Of a stretch of 64,000 nucleotides of DNA, positions 53,704 through 61,828 are shown piece after piece. The first letter of the stretch is position 1, and the number at the start of each line of letters is the position of its first letter. The notes beneath the pieces were generated by a model. The model saw nothing but the letters and a program-made list of their open reading frames with translations. It searched no databases and had not been told where the DNA came from. The stretch comes from Chryseobacterium sp. GVT01B (GTDB taxonomy: Bacteria > Bacteroidota > Bacteroidia > Flavobacteriales > Weeksellaceae), in assembly GCF_019970045.1 (NCBI RefSeq), contig NZ_JAHXYI010000004.1, positions 310,001 through 374,000 of the forward strand, read 5' to 3'. Both the position numbers and the translations under genes were made by a program.

Positions 53704-54150
53704 ATGATACGTATTACAAAAATTTTTACATTTGAAACAGCTCACGTGCTTTACAACTACGATGGGAAGTGTAAAAATATGCATGGACATTCCTATAAGC
53801 TGTTTGTAACAGTGAAAGGAAAACCGATCAATGATATTGAAAATCCTAAAAATGGAATGGTGGTAGATTTCGGAGATATCAAAAGTATCGTAAATTCCGA
53901 AATTGTAGATGTATGGGACCATGCGGTTCTTGTAAATGCTCTGTCTCCACACAAAGAGCTTGGGGATGACCTGGAACAGAAAGGGCATAAAGTAATCTAT
54001 TGCAGTTTCCAGCCAACCTGTGAAAACATGTTGTATGCTATTGCTGCTAAAATCAAATCAAAACTTCCTGATGGAATTTCTTTAGCCTATCTTAAACTTC
54101 ATGAGACAGAAAACTCTTATGGAGAATGGTTTGCAGAAGATAATCAATAA
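53704..54150 (+). CDS. queD: 6-carboxytetrahydropterin synthase (QueD/PTPS family)
   Basis: QueD makes the 6-carboxytetrahydropterin precursor of queuosine. The 148-residue protein has the zinc His residues in FETAHVLYNYDGKCKNMHGHSY together with the catalytic Cys of CKNMHGH, and the C-terminal pocket LKLHETENSYGEWF. Length and motif order are standard. The start is fixed by the conserved MIRITKIFTFETAH opening. The lpxH gene follows 20 bases later, possibly in one transcript. Confidence 0.93.
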   Translation: MIRITKIFTFETAHVLYNYDGKCKNMHGHSYKLFVTVKGKPINDIENPKNGMVVDFGDIKSIVNSEIVDVWDHAVLVNALSPHKELGDDLEQKGHKVIYCSFQPTCENMLYAIAAKIKSKLPDGISLAYLKLHETENSYGEWFAEDNQ

Positions 54151-54170
54151 TTTACCCCAAAACTCAGAAG

Positions 54171-54941
54171 GTGTTAAAAACAACAATTAATTTAGAACCT
54201 GGAAAAAAAGTATATTTCGCTTCAGATCAGCATTTTGGAGCTCCAACTCCAAGTGAGAGTAAAGTGCGTGAAGAAAAATTTATACGCTGGATGAATGAGA
54301 TCAAAGAAGATGCTCAGGTTTTGTTTTTAATGGGTGATCTTTTTGACTTTTGGCATGAATGGAAACATGTAGTTCCCAAAGGATATATCAGAGTGCTCGG
54401 AAAAATTGCAGAACTTAAAGACAGAGGAATTCATATCTATTTCTTTGTCGGAAACCATGATCTGTGGATGAAAGATTATCTGGAAGAGGAAATTGGCTGT
54501 ACTGTGTTTTATCAGAAACAATATTTTGAAATGGGAGGAAAGCAGTTTTTGCTTGCCCATGGAGACGGACTGGGACCTGGTGATAAAGGATATAAAAGAA
54601 TGAAAAAATTATTCACAAATCCGGTAGCACAATGGTTCTTCAAATGGCTGCATCCCGATATTGCAATGAAAGTTGCATTATACCTTTCCCAAAAAAATAA
54701 AATGATTTCCGGAGAAGAAGACAAAGCATTCCTGGGAGAAGATAAAGAGTTTCTGATTATTTATTCCAAAGAAAAGCTGAAATCTGAGAAGATAGACTAT
54801 TTCATCTATGGACACAGACACCTGCCAATGGTGCTTGATTTGGGACAGAATTCAAAATATATCAACCTCGGAGACTGGATTTCCTATTTTACCTACGGGG
54901 TTTTTGAAAAAGATTTTGAATTGAAAACTTTTGAAAAATAA
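54171..54941 (+). CDS. lpxH: UDP-2,3-diacylglucosamine diphosphatase (LpxH-like)
   Basis: LpxH makes lipid X in lipid A synthesis at the inner-membrane face. The 256-residue calcineurin-like metallophosphatase has the metal motifs FASDQHFG, MGDLFDFWHEW, FVGNHD, LAHGD and YGHRHLP. It starts with GTG (54171), as no ATG is available before the first motif. It lies 20 bases after queD. The LpxH assignment rests on motif pattern and length; UDP-specificity is known for the family and was not tested here. Confidence 0.88.
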   Translation: MLKTTINLEPGKKVYFASDQHFGAPTPSESKVREEKFIRWMNEIKEDAQVLFLMGDLFDFWHEWKHVVPKGYIRVLGKIAELKDRGIHIYFFVGNHDLWMKDYLEEEIGCTVFYQKQYFEMGGKQFLLAHGDGLGPGDKGYKRMKKLFTNPVAQWFFKWLHPDIAMKVALYLSQKNKMISGEEDKAFLGEDKEFLIIYSKEKLKSEKIDYFIYGHRHLPMVLDLGQNSKYINLGDWISYFTYGVFEKDFELKTFEK

Positions 54942-55134
54942 AGCAAAAAAAATTACCCCTAAAAAGAGGTAACTTTCGAACGGGCCGAAACCCACTCTTG
55001 TTTTTAATCCATATTCCATTTAAGTATGTGCAAGAAGCTTACCAAAATAGGTTTTGTAGATTAAAAAATTATTAAATATCAATATTTTATCTTTATAATT
55101 ACTTTATCCTGAGGTGATAAGATGCTCAAAGGTT

Positions 55135-56127
55135 ATGGAATTAAAAAATATATTCAATATACAAACTGAACAGGATTTCCTGAATGCATCATTGAAAACG
55201 TTCCGTTATCAATATGAAAATGTTGAAATATACAGGAAATTCGTCGACTTTCTGAATGTTAATCCTGATGAGGTGGATGGCTTGGTGAAGATTCCGTTTT
55301 TGCCGATCGAAATGTTTAAAAATCACAAGATTCTGGATAAAAATATGACAACTGATCTGTTTTTTCAAAGCTCAGGAACAACGCAGATGAATCTGTCAAA
55401 GCATTTCATTGCAGATCCTGAACTTTATGAAGAAAGTATTTATAAAAGTTTTGAACAGTTTATCGGGAAGCCGGAGGATTTTATCTTTTTGGGGCTGCTT
55501 CCAAGTTATCTGGAAAAACAGAATTCATCGTTGATCTATATGGTAGATTATCTGATGAAAAAATCTGCCAAACCGGAAAACGGGTATTTCCTTTATAACC
55601 ATTCTGAACTTTTTGAGCTATTGAACAACCTGCAGGGCAAAAAAGTAATTCTTTTCGGAGTTTCCTTTGCTCTTCTTGATTTTCTTGATTACTGTCATGC
55701 TGAGCAAAGCGAAGAATCCCTAAATTTTCCTGAAAATTTAATAGTGATTGAAACCGGAGGAATGAAAGGACGAAAAGAAGAAATGACCAAGGATGAATTG
55801 TTGAAAATCTTACAGGAAGGTCTTAAAACAAACAAAATATATTCAGAATATTCCATGACAGAGCTTCTTTCGCAGGCTTATTCCCTTGGAAATAATGAAT
55901 ATGAATGTCCCAACTGGATGAAAATTATGGTTCGGAATGCAGAAGATCCTCTGGCTTACGAAAAAGAAGGACGAACCGGAGCTATTAATATCATTGATCT
56001 TGCCAATACCCATTCCTGCTCGTTTATAGCAACGCAGGATTTAGGTAAAATTGTAGGCAATAAATTTCAGGTATTGGGAAGAATAGACCACTCTGATATC
56101 AGAGGATGCAGCCTCTTAGTAAGTTAG
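55135..56127 (+). CDS. LuxE-like acyl-protein synthetase, with repeat-derived insert
   Basis: The protein of about 330 residues belongs to the acyl-protein synthetase/LuxE branch of adenylate-forming enzymes. It has the nucleotide-binding LFFQSSGTTQMNLSKHF and later ETGGMKGRKEEM and SEYSMTELLSQAYS motifs. I start at ATG 55135 (MELKNIFN); a GTG 21 bases earlier is possible. Near residue 190, CHAEQSEES is encoded by a genomic repeat that has landed in-frame in a loop. The role may be acyl activation for lipid or surface polysaccharide synthesis; no luxC/D partner is present. Confidence 0.85.
   Translation: MELKNIFNIQTEQDFLNASLKTFRYQYENVEIYRKFVDFLNVNPDEVDGLVKIPFLPIEMFKNHKILDKNMTTDLFFQSSGTTQMNLSKHFIADPELYEESIYKSFEQFIGKPEDFIFLGLLPSYLEKQNSSLIYMVDYLMKKSAKPENGYFLYNHSELFELLNNLQGKKVILFGVSFALLDFLDYCHAEQSEESLNFPENLIVIETGGMKGRKEEMTKDELLKILQEGLKTNKIYSEYSMTELLSQAYSLGNNEYECPNWMKIMVRNAEDPLAYEKEGRTGAINIIDLANTHSCSFIATQDLGKIVGNKFQVLGRIDHSDIRGCSLLVS
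55693..55719. repeat. Intragenic copy of the TGTCATnCTGA repeat
   Basis: TGTCATGCTGAGCAAAGCGA and the following AGAATCC resemble the palindromic spacer elements at 23047-23085 (TGTCATTCTGA ... GAAGAATC). It is translated in-frame inside the LuxE-like gene. Confidence 0.6.
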
Positions 56128-56362
56128 AAAGCTTAATTTGAAAGATGAATTGTAAATAGGCAATTCGCTTCGCTTGTCAATTTCTTCTAATCGTAATAAA
56201 CAAAGAAAAGATAACCCGCAACTTTTGCTGAGTGAAACGCCTTTGCGAACATTTAACAGCAGTAAATAGATACTTTGTGAACATTGCGTTTATAATATTG
56301 ACTATTAGGAGAGCGCATTATCATTAATACTTTTTACATTGTACATTTTACAGTTATAACCA

Positions 56363-56908
56363 ATGATCAAAATAGAAGAACTCATACACGCCTACATCCA
56401 TTCCCATTGTGATTTTGAAAAAGAAATTGTACTGACCAATTATTTTCAGGCCGATTGGGAAGCAGATATTCTGATTATTGATTCAGAAGGGGGAAGTCAT
56501 GAAATTGAGATCAAGTTTTCGAAAAGTGATTTTAAAAATGATTTCAAAAAATCATATCTCAATAAAGATACCGGAGAAAAATTTCTGAAACATGATAAAA
56601 TTTCCTGTGGTGATTATATCTGTAATTCTTTTAGCTTTTTGCTCCCGATGGGAATGGTAGATGCTGCTCTTATCCCTGAACACTGCGGAATCATTGAGTT
56701 TTACCATAATGCAGATACCTGGGAAACCGAATTTTATCTGATCCGGCCGCCTAAAAAACTTCATGAAGATTCCTACTGGAAACTGAATGATAAAGACTTT
56801 TTTATCAGAAAAATGGCTTTAAATCTTCTCCAGCGCAAAATGGAAATTAAAGGAAAACACGAAGAACTTATTTTCAAGAACCCTTTTGATATCAAAAAAC
56901 TGAAATAA
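56363..56908 (+). CDS. Unknown protein with a PD-(D/E)XK nuclease-like core
   Basis: The 181-residue cytoplasmic protein has WEADILIIDSEGGSHEIEIKFSKSDFKNDFKK, which reads as Asp ... Glu-x-Lys of the PD-(D/E)XK fold. It also has ISCGDYICNSFSFLLPMG and EFYLIRPPKKLH. I cannot name a family. The region upstream (56128-56362) is non-coding with AT-rich repeat fragments. It stands alone, and the surroundings hold no methylase or restriction genes. A stand-alone nuclease or DNA-repair protein is a guess. Confidence 0.7.
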   Translation: MIKIEELIHAYIHSHCDFEKEIVLTNYFQADWEADILIIDSEGGSHEIEIKFSKSDFKNDFKKSYLNKDTGEKFLKHDKISCGDYICNSFSFLLPMGMVDAALIPEHCGIIEFYHNADTWETEFYLIRPPKKLHEDSYWKLNDKDFFIRKMALNLLQRKMEIKGKHEELIFKNPFDIKKLK

Positions 56909-56945
56909 TGCTAAAAGATTTCTGGTAAGCTTATCAGTATGATTT

Positions 56946-57113
56946 AAACGTAAAGTTTAGTTTACTCTTTTTAATATTTTAAGGAAGCAAAGAAGAAATC
57001 AATGAAATTGATTCTGATTAAGCTAAGGCTATCATATCGCTCAATCAACGACGCAGTTGTTATCACTTTGCTCCCTTTAAATAAAAACATTTTCATATAA
57101 AAACTTTGCGTTT
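56946..57113. repeat. 168-bp nested inverted-repeat element
   Basis: AAACGTAAAGTTT (56946-56958) and AAACTTTGCGTTT (57101-57113) pair at 12 of 13 positions. Inner arms GGAAGCAAAG (56983-56992) and CTTTGCTCC (57066-57074) also pair. The end sequence resembles the AAACGCAAAGG ends of the element at 13782. There is no ORF in the gap 56909-57205. Confidence 0.6.
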
Positions 57114-57156
57114 ACAAAAAATTCAAGAACAATTTATTCAAATCAGAAAAATAAAA

Positions 57157-57180
57157 AAATCCTGCCGCCTGACAGGATTT
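57157..57180 (-). terminator. Terminator of aqpZ
   Basis: An 8-bp stem (57157-57164 with 57173-57180) is followed by T residues on the minus strand, 25 bases after the aqpZ stop. Confidence 0.8.
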
Positions 57181-57205
57181 TATCATTGAATTTTATTTAA
57201 AAAAA

Positions 57206-57925
57206 TTAATCTGCAATTTCTGCAGTGTCTCTCTGAAGTAAGAACTTGTAGATCAACCCACCTACAACTCCTCCCAAAATAGGTGCTACCCAGAACAGCC
57301 AAAGCTGCGACATAGCAATTCCTCCCATGAAGACAGCCTGTGAAAGTGATCTTGCAGGGTTTACAGAAGTATTCGTAATAGGAATAGAAATCAGGTGAAT
57401 CAAAGTAAGCGCAAGACCGATAGCAAGCCCGGCAAATTTACCGTTGGCCCATTTATCTGTAGCTCCCATGATCACAATAAGGAAAAAGGCAGTTAATAAA
57501 AACTCAGCCAGGAACGCGGCTCCCATGCTGAAAGCTTTTCCGTTATAAACGGCCTCTCCGTAAAAGTTCGTGGCAAAATCTCCGGGCTTTGAGAATTCTA
57601 CCGCTCCTGCACCGTTTAGAATTGTATACAGACATCCTGCTGCTACAATAGCTCCCAGACACTGGGCCACGATGTAAGGAATAAGATCTTTGGCAGGAAA
57701 TCTTCCTCCTGCTAAAAGTCCAAAAGAAACTGCCGGATTAAAGTGTCCTCCTGAAATGTGTCCTACAGCGTAAGCCATCGTAAGAACAGTAAGACCAAAG
57801 GCCAAAGCAACTCCTAAAAGTCCGATGCCAATGTCGGGAACGCCGGCTGCGAAAACAGCGCTTCCACACCCTCCGAAAACAAGCCAAAATGTGCCGAAAA
57901 ATTCAGCGAAAAGTTTTTTTATCAT
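57206..57925 (-). CDS. aqpZ: Aquaporin Z
   Basis: This inner-membrane water channel has 239 residues and six transmembrane helices. The two half-helix NPA motifs are visible ([16 protein letters not shown] and [16 protein letters not shown], the second with the selectivity-filter Arg). The short loop after the second NPA and the narrow-pore residues favour a water channel over a glycerol facilitator. It is transcribed alone. Confidence 0.95.
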   Translation of the reverse strand: MIKKLFAEFFGTFWLVFGGCGSAVFAAGVPDIGIGLLGVALAFGLTVLTMAYAVGHISGGHFNPAVSFGLLAGGRFPAKDLIPYIVAQCLGAIVAAGCLYTILNGAGAVEFSKPGDFATNFYGEAVYNGKAFSMGAAFLAEFLLTAFFLIVIMGATDKWANGKFAGLAIGLALTLIHLISIPITNTSVNPARSLSQAVFMGGIAMSQLWLFWVAPILGGVVGGLIYKFLLQRDTAEIAD

Positions 57926-57947
57926 GTTGTTTATTATTTATGTATCT

Positions 57948-57955
57948 CAAATGTA
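57948..57955 (-). promoter_or_regulatory. -7 promoter element of aqpZ
   Basis: TACATTTG on the minus strand is an exact match, 22 bases before the ATG. Confidence 0.5.
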
Positions 57956-58130
57956 AAATTTAAATCTTAAAGTAAAAAGTTAAAACTGAAAAAAAAATTC
58001 AAAAAAGAGTGAACAAAAATTACAAAATCTGTAATTTGGTGTAAAGTTTGTTTGGGATTTATTTATAGAGTATTATAGTAGGTTTTGAAAGATATAACAT
58101 AAATGTTTTATTTTTCATTTGTAATTTAAA

Positions 58131-58139
58131 AGGAGGTGA
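58131..58139 (+). promoter_or_regulatory. Unusually strong Shine-Dalgarno-like site
   Basis: AGGAGGTGA directly precedes the ATG at 58140, with only three bases between GGAGG and the start codon. Perfect anti-SD complements are uncommon in this window, and the spacing is shorter than normal. Confidence 0.5.
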
Positions 58140-58760
58140 ATGAGAAAGTTTTTCTGTGTGGTCTTTGTACCCTTTATTTATAGTTTACATTATTCGCAGG
58201 CAGCAAAAAAAGCTTTTCCCTGCTATGATCTTACTACTGTATTGAAGGTTGAACCTACACCGCTTTACAAACCTCATCTTGATGCTTCAAAGAGTTTTGG
58301 AATACAGCTTCTGAAAGATTCCAAAACAGTACAGAAGTATATTAACAAAGGTAAATTCCACAAAATAAAAAAATCAGGGAAAGGATATCAGGTTCAGAGA
58401 CTGGATTACAGCAGGGCTTATATGGTATCCAAGGCTAAAACCACCCTTGAGAAAATAGCTTCCAAGTTCAGTAAAGATACAAAAGGAGGTACTTTTACCG
58501 TTTCATCCATTACCCGTACTCTTGAAGACCAATGTAGGTTGAGAAGAGTGAATTCTAACGCCTCGCTAGGGATCAGTTCTCACAATTATGGCAACTCTTT
58601 TGACATTTCTTATGTAAGATTCAACAACGTTCTGAAGTACAATCCGAAAATGGAAATAGCACTGGAGAAAGTTTTAAAGCACTATCAGAATGCCGGTAGA
58701 ATATATTACATTAAAGAAAGACAACAGAGCTGTTATCATATTACTGTGAAAAATTATTAA
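58140..58760 (+). CDS. DUF5715-like secreted protein with M15 peptidase-like zinc motif
   Basis: The 206-residue protein has a signal peptide (cut near LHYSQA). The C-terminal domain (about 110-206) carries SSHNYGNSFDISYV and YHITV, the SxHxxGxAxD ... H zinc arrangement of M15-type (VanY-like, DD-carboxypeptidase) peptidases. It is likely to act on peptidoglycan in the periplasm. I name DUF5715 from its overall pattern. It is the first gene of a plus-strand run reaching 61678. Its own promoter is not clear; the upstream gap (57956-58130) is AT-rich. Confidence 0.8.
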   Translation: MRKFFCVVFVPFIYSLHYSQAAKKAFPCYDLTTVLKVEPTPLYKPHLDASKSFGIQLLKDSKTVQKYINKGKFHKIKKSGKGYQVQRLDYSRAYMVSKAKTTLEKIASKFSKDTKGGTFTVSSITRTLEDQCRLRRVNSNASLGISSHNYGNSFDISYVRFNNVLKYNPKMEIALEKVLKHYQNAGRIYYIKERQQSCYHITVKNY

Positions 58761-58823
58761 TTAAAATCTTACTTGCATAGCATGTTTAGTTTATATATTT
58801 TTATAGGACTAAAAACTATGCTT

Positions 58824-59603
58824 ATGTCAACATTAAACATTGTAGACTACATGCTGCCTGTAGAAGAATGCAGAGCAGCATCAAACGAATGGAAAGCGTA
58901 TTTCTCTGACTTTTCCAAAATTCAAAAGCTGATTCCTACCAACTATGTTTTTAATATTTCCAGTGAGCACCTTGAGTGGATGAAGGGCTTTAAGGATTAT
59001 AAAGACTTTTGTGCAGCAGTAGGAGTTTATAGAGATCGTATGATCCTTATTTTTTATCCTATGAATAATGAAGGGGTAAAAATAGACGTTAAAGAATATC
59101 CGTACAGTTTCCTTACAGAGCTTGATAAAGACTTGAGACTCCAGGAAGTTCAGGAATATACTGTTATTAGAAACGCCGTTCTTTCTAAAAATCTTGAGAG
59201 TACAGAGAAGAATGCTAATATGGGATTCCCGGTTTCCAATGCACCAATTCTTGAGCAGGATATAGCTGTATCAGCTATTGAACGTTGGAGAACCGAAGGT
59301 ATGGAGTGGTTTTATAAAGAATGCAGAGAAAATGAAGGCATTGGGATTTTCAGAAAATTCTATGTTCCTACCGCAGACCTTTGCCTTGAGGATGATGGTT
59401 TACTAGGTATTACCTGTTCTTTTGGCCTTAGATACAATGATATCTATGGAAAAATGTTGGTAACTCTTATTTTTATTTCTTCCAGAGCAAATCTTAGAAA
59501 TTCGGAACTGGGAGCAGAGACTATTTCCAATACTTATGACTGGGCAAAACCATGTCCTCCTATCTGCCGTATTCCGGATGTAGATGTAGGAAGTGGATTT
59601 TAA
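58824..59603 (+). CDS. Protein of unknown function in the peptidase-histidine kinase locus
   Basis: I do not recognise a family. About 259 residues from ATG 58824 (MSTLNIVDYMLP); earlier in-frame starts at 58818, 58782 (ATG) and 58773 (TTG) are possible. It is a soluble alpha/beta protein with no signal peptide. Notable parts are ISSEHLEWMKGFKDYKDFCAAVGVY, APILEQDIAVSAIERWRTEGMEWFYKEC and a C-terminus with CPPICRIPDVDVGSGF. It lies 17 bases before the membrane protein. Function is unknown. Confidence 0.75.
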   Translation: MSTLNIVDYMLPVEECRAASNEWKAYFSDFSKIQKLIPTNYVFNISSEHLEWMKGFKDYKDFCAAVGVYRDRMILIFYPMNNEGVKIDVKEYPYSFLTELDKDLRLQEVQEYTVIRNAVLSKNLESTEKNANMGFPVSNAPILEQDIAVSAIERWRTEGMEWFYKECRENEGIGIFRKFYVPTADLCLEDDGLLGITCSFGLRYNDIYGKMLVTLIFISSRANLRNSELGAETISNTYDWAKPCPPICRIPDVDVGSGF

Positions 59604-59620
59604 AAACGATAAACTGAGGA

Positions 59621-60250
59621 ATGGCTGGACTTTATAAAGCAATTTTATTCCTGAATTATGCACTGCTTCTATCTGTTATACTGCTGGGAGCAGTAAAATA
59701 CCGCATATTAAACCAAAAAGAAAAGCAGTATTTTTATTGTATTGCTTTTCTTTTTTTTATTGAACTGCTGAATCTGGCGCTGCCCTATATCTTCAGACTC
59801 AATGATACATCATTTCTTTATCCCTTTTATATTGCAGGCGAGTTTTTTTTGCTGACAGGTTTATTTATCAGAAAACTGGATTGGCCAAAATATGCTCTGG
59901 GGCTTACAGGCGTGCTGGCGGGAGGTTTTATGATTTCAAAATATGGGTTTGATTATCCGTCCAATGCAGATATTGCAAAAGTGGTTTCCAATATTGTTAT
60001 CATATGCCTTTCCGGGTTTACATTGATCCGTGAGATTAAAAATACATCTGTACAGAATCAGAATCGTTTTATTCTGGTAGATGCCAGTATTTTTTTCTAC
60101 TATTCTGTTTCTGTATTTATTTTTATCATCCAGCACCAGATTGCAGAACTGTCAGAAAACGATTATTATATTATTCTCAGTGCCAATAATATTCTTTCGA
60201 GTATTTTGTACTGTTCATTTTTATATACTTTTATCAGATTAAAGAAGTAA
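59621..60250 (+). CDS. Multi-pass membrane protein preceding the histidine kinase
   Basis: The 209-residue protein has six to seven hydrophobic segments (for example AILFLNYALLLSVILLGAV, FFIELLNLALPYIF, YALGLTGVLAGGFMI, VVSNIVIICLSGFTLI, FFYYSVSVFIFII). There are no recognisable enzyme motifs. The start ATG is preceded by CTGAGGA. Its stop (60248-60250) lies inside the 5' part of the kinase reading frame, a coupling that suggests a sensor-transducer pair. It may be the sensing membrane part for the kinase. No family is assigned. Confidence 0.8.
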   Translation: MAGLYKAILFLNYALLLSVILLGAVKYRILNQKEKQYFYCIAFLFFIELLNLALPYIFRLNDTSFLYPFYIAGEFFLLTGLFIRKLDWPKYALGLTGVLAGGFMISKYGFDYPSNADIAKVVSNIVIICLSGFTLIREIKNTSVQNQNRFILVDASIFFYYSVSVFIFIIQHQIAELSENDYYIILSANNILSSILYCSFLYTFIRLKK

Positions 60251-61032
60251 CTTTAAATATCAATCTGCTGATCCTTATAATTGTTACCATAACAGTTATA
60301 GTATCTTTTATTCTGCTAGCCTACAGAGCTTTTATAACCAGAATTATCAAAGAGAAAAACGTACAGCACGAAGCTGAAGTTCTTCATCAGAAAAAATTAG
60401 TACTGGAAAATATCAAAGCTCAGGAAGAAGAAAGGAAGAGAATTGCAGTGATGATTCATGATGATATCGGAAACCGCCTCAATATTCTTTCTTTATGGTT
60501 GAATAATCTCGATACCCAGGGTGATGAGCTGATTAAAAAAAATATCTACGGCCAGATGTCTTCCCTGATTGATGCTGCCAGAAGTATTTCCCATTCATTG
60601 TACCCTGTAAATCTTGAATCGGTAGGGTTGGTGTTATATGTTGAAGAATTAATAGCCAACCTTTCCCATAAAATTAATATTTCCCTGCAGGTGATGCCGG
60701 GATATGAAAAGAAAGATCTTTTCGCAGAAGTACAGCTGTACCGGATTATCCAGGAGTTTACTACCAATGTAATCAAGCATTCTGAGGCAGAAGATCTTTG
60801 GATCTATATTAAAGATTATCCTGAAAATACGGCTGTTATTATTTCTGATAACGGACAGGGTTTTGAATATGAAGAAGTAAAAAAAGGAATGGGAATAAAA
60901 AACATAGAATCCCGTATCAAATCTATGAACGCAACACACAAATGGAAAAAAACTTTTTCGAATAAAGGAAGTCGTTTAATCATAAAAATTCCAAAATATC
61001 ATGAGTTCCCAAATCAAACTAGCACTGATTGA
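60238..61032 (+). CDS. NarL-type sensor histidine kinase (HisKA_3), with non-canonical start
   Basis: About 264 residues: one transmembrane segment (LLILIIVTITVIVSFILLAY, near residues 10-30), a coiled-coil linker, the HisKA_3 H box EEERKRIAVMIHDDIGNRL, and a HATPase_c domain with FTTNVIKHSEAEDLWI and ISDNGQGFEYEEVKKGMGIKNI. The only standard start in the frame (GTG 60448, ATG 60451) falls inside the H box. The region upstream is open from 60190 with no ATG, GTG or TTG. I place the start at ATT 60238 as the best candidate; CTG codons are alternatives. It overlaps the membrane-protein stop by 13 bases. Confidence 0.75.
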   Translation: MKEVTLNINLLILIIVTITVIVSFILLAYRAFITRIIKEKNVQHEAEVLHQKKLVLENIKAQEEERKRIAVMIHDDIGNRLNILSLWLNNLDTQGDELIKKNIYGQMSSLIDAARSISHSLYPVNLESVGLVLYVEELIANLSHKINISLQVMPGYEKKDLFAEVQLYRIIQEFTTNVIKHSEAEDLWIYIKDYPENTAVIISDNGQGFEYEEVKKGMGIKNIESRIKSMNATHKWKKTFSNKGSRLIIKIPKYHEFPNQTSTD

Positions 61033-61678
61033 TGATGAACAGCTGATCCTCGAAGGGGTAAAAATGTTGCTGTCCAATGAAAAAAATATATCGGTATGCC
61101 TTACCGCAGATAACGGCCCCGATTTTATAGATGACCTCGGAAAACTTTCAAAAAATGAATTTCCTGATATTGCCCTTGTAGATGTTCAGATGAAACCGAT
61201 GAACGGTTTTGAACTTGTAGAAATTCTGAAAGAAAAATATCCTGATCTCAAAATTATTATCCTTTCGTCCCATTATAAAACCTCTATTCTCGGATATATG
61301 GTCAAGTTGGGAGTATCAGCATTTCTTCCTAAAAACTCCAATAAAAAAACATTTATTGATGCCATTACAATGGTAGATAAAAATGGAGTTTTCTTCACGG
61401 CAGAAGACCATCAGATGTTGTTTACCTACATGAATGGTTCTGCAAAGAAAAATTCTCTTTTTGAAATGGAAGATGAGCTTTCTGAAAGAGAAAAAGATGT
61501 GGTTAAGCTGATCTGTCAGGAGTTTACCAATAACGAAATAGGAGAAAAACTCTTTATCAGCCCCAGAACCGTAGAAAGCCACAGGCAGCGAATTTTGGAG
61601 AAGATAGGAGCAAAAAATACCGTGGGAATAGTGATTTATGCTATTATTAACAATATTTATTCCCTTGAAAAAATGTAA
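61001..61678 (+). CDS. Response regulator, NarL/LuxR family
   Basis: The 225-residue regulator has a receiver domain (acidic pair in LIDDEQLILEG, phospho-acceptor Asp in IALVDVQMKP, Lys in FLPKNSNKKTF) and a LuxR-type helix-turn-helix (LSEREKDVVKLICQEFTNNEIGEKLFISPRTVESHRQRI). Its ATG overlaps the kinase gene by 32 bases, so translation is probably coupled. With the kinase it forms a complete two-component system whose targets may be the surrounding genes. Confidence 0.93.
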   Translation: MSSQIKLALIDDEQLILEGVKMLLSNEKNISVCLTADNGPDFIDDLGKLSKNEFPDIALVDVQMKPMNGFELVEILKEKYPDLKIIILSSHYKTSILGYMVKLGVSAFLPKNSNKKTFIDAITMVDKNGVFFTAEDHQMLFTYMNGSAKKNSLFEMEDELSEREKDVVKLICQEFTNNEIGEKLFISPRTVESHRQRILEKIGAKNTVGIVIYAIINNIYSLEKM

Positions 61679-61682
61679 TCTG

Positions 61683-61707
61683 ATTCCGTAGAAATACGGA
61701 ATTTTTT
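61683..61707 (+). terminator. Terminator after the LuxR-type regulator
   Basis: The 8-bp stem ATTCCGTA/TACGGAAT (61683-61690 with 61695-61702, GAAA loop) is followed by T residues, 5 bases after the stop. Confidence 0.85.
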
Positions 61708-61828
61708 ATTTGGTACTTTTCACTCTACCTAACCTTGTTTTTCTTCTGTTATTTTGAAATGTCTCTTTTAGGGATTTTATTTGAAAAAAACACAAACAGG
61801 ATCTGTAATAAAAAATTAAAGTAAAAAC

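Noticed and set aside
54945..54975. Possible terminator after lpxH (TTACCCCT ... AGAGGTAA)
   Set aside because: The stem has an internal mismatch and no T run follows; too weak to call.
61701..61740. A sigma-54-type promoter (TTGG-TAC) before the DUF2235 gene
   Set aside because: The -12 GC element is absent at the required distance.
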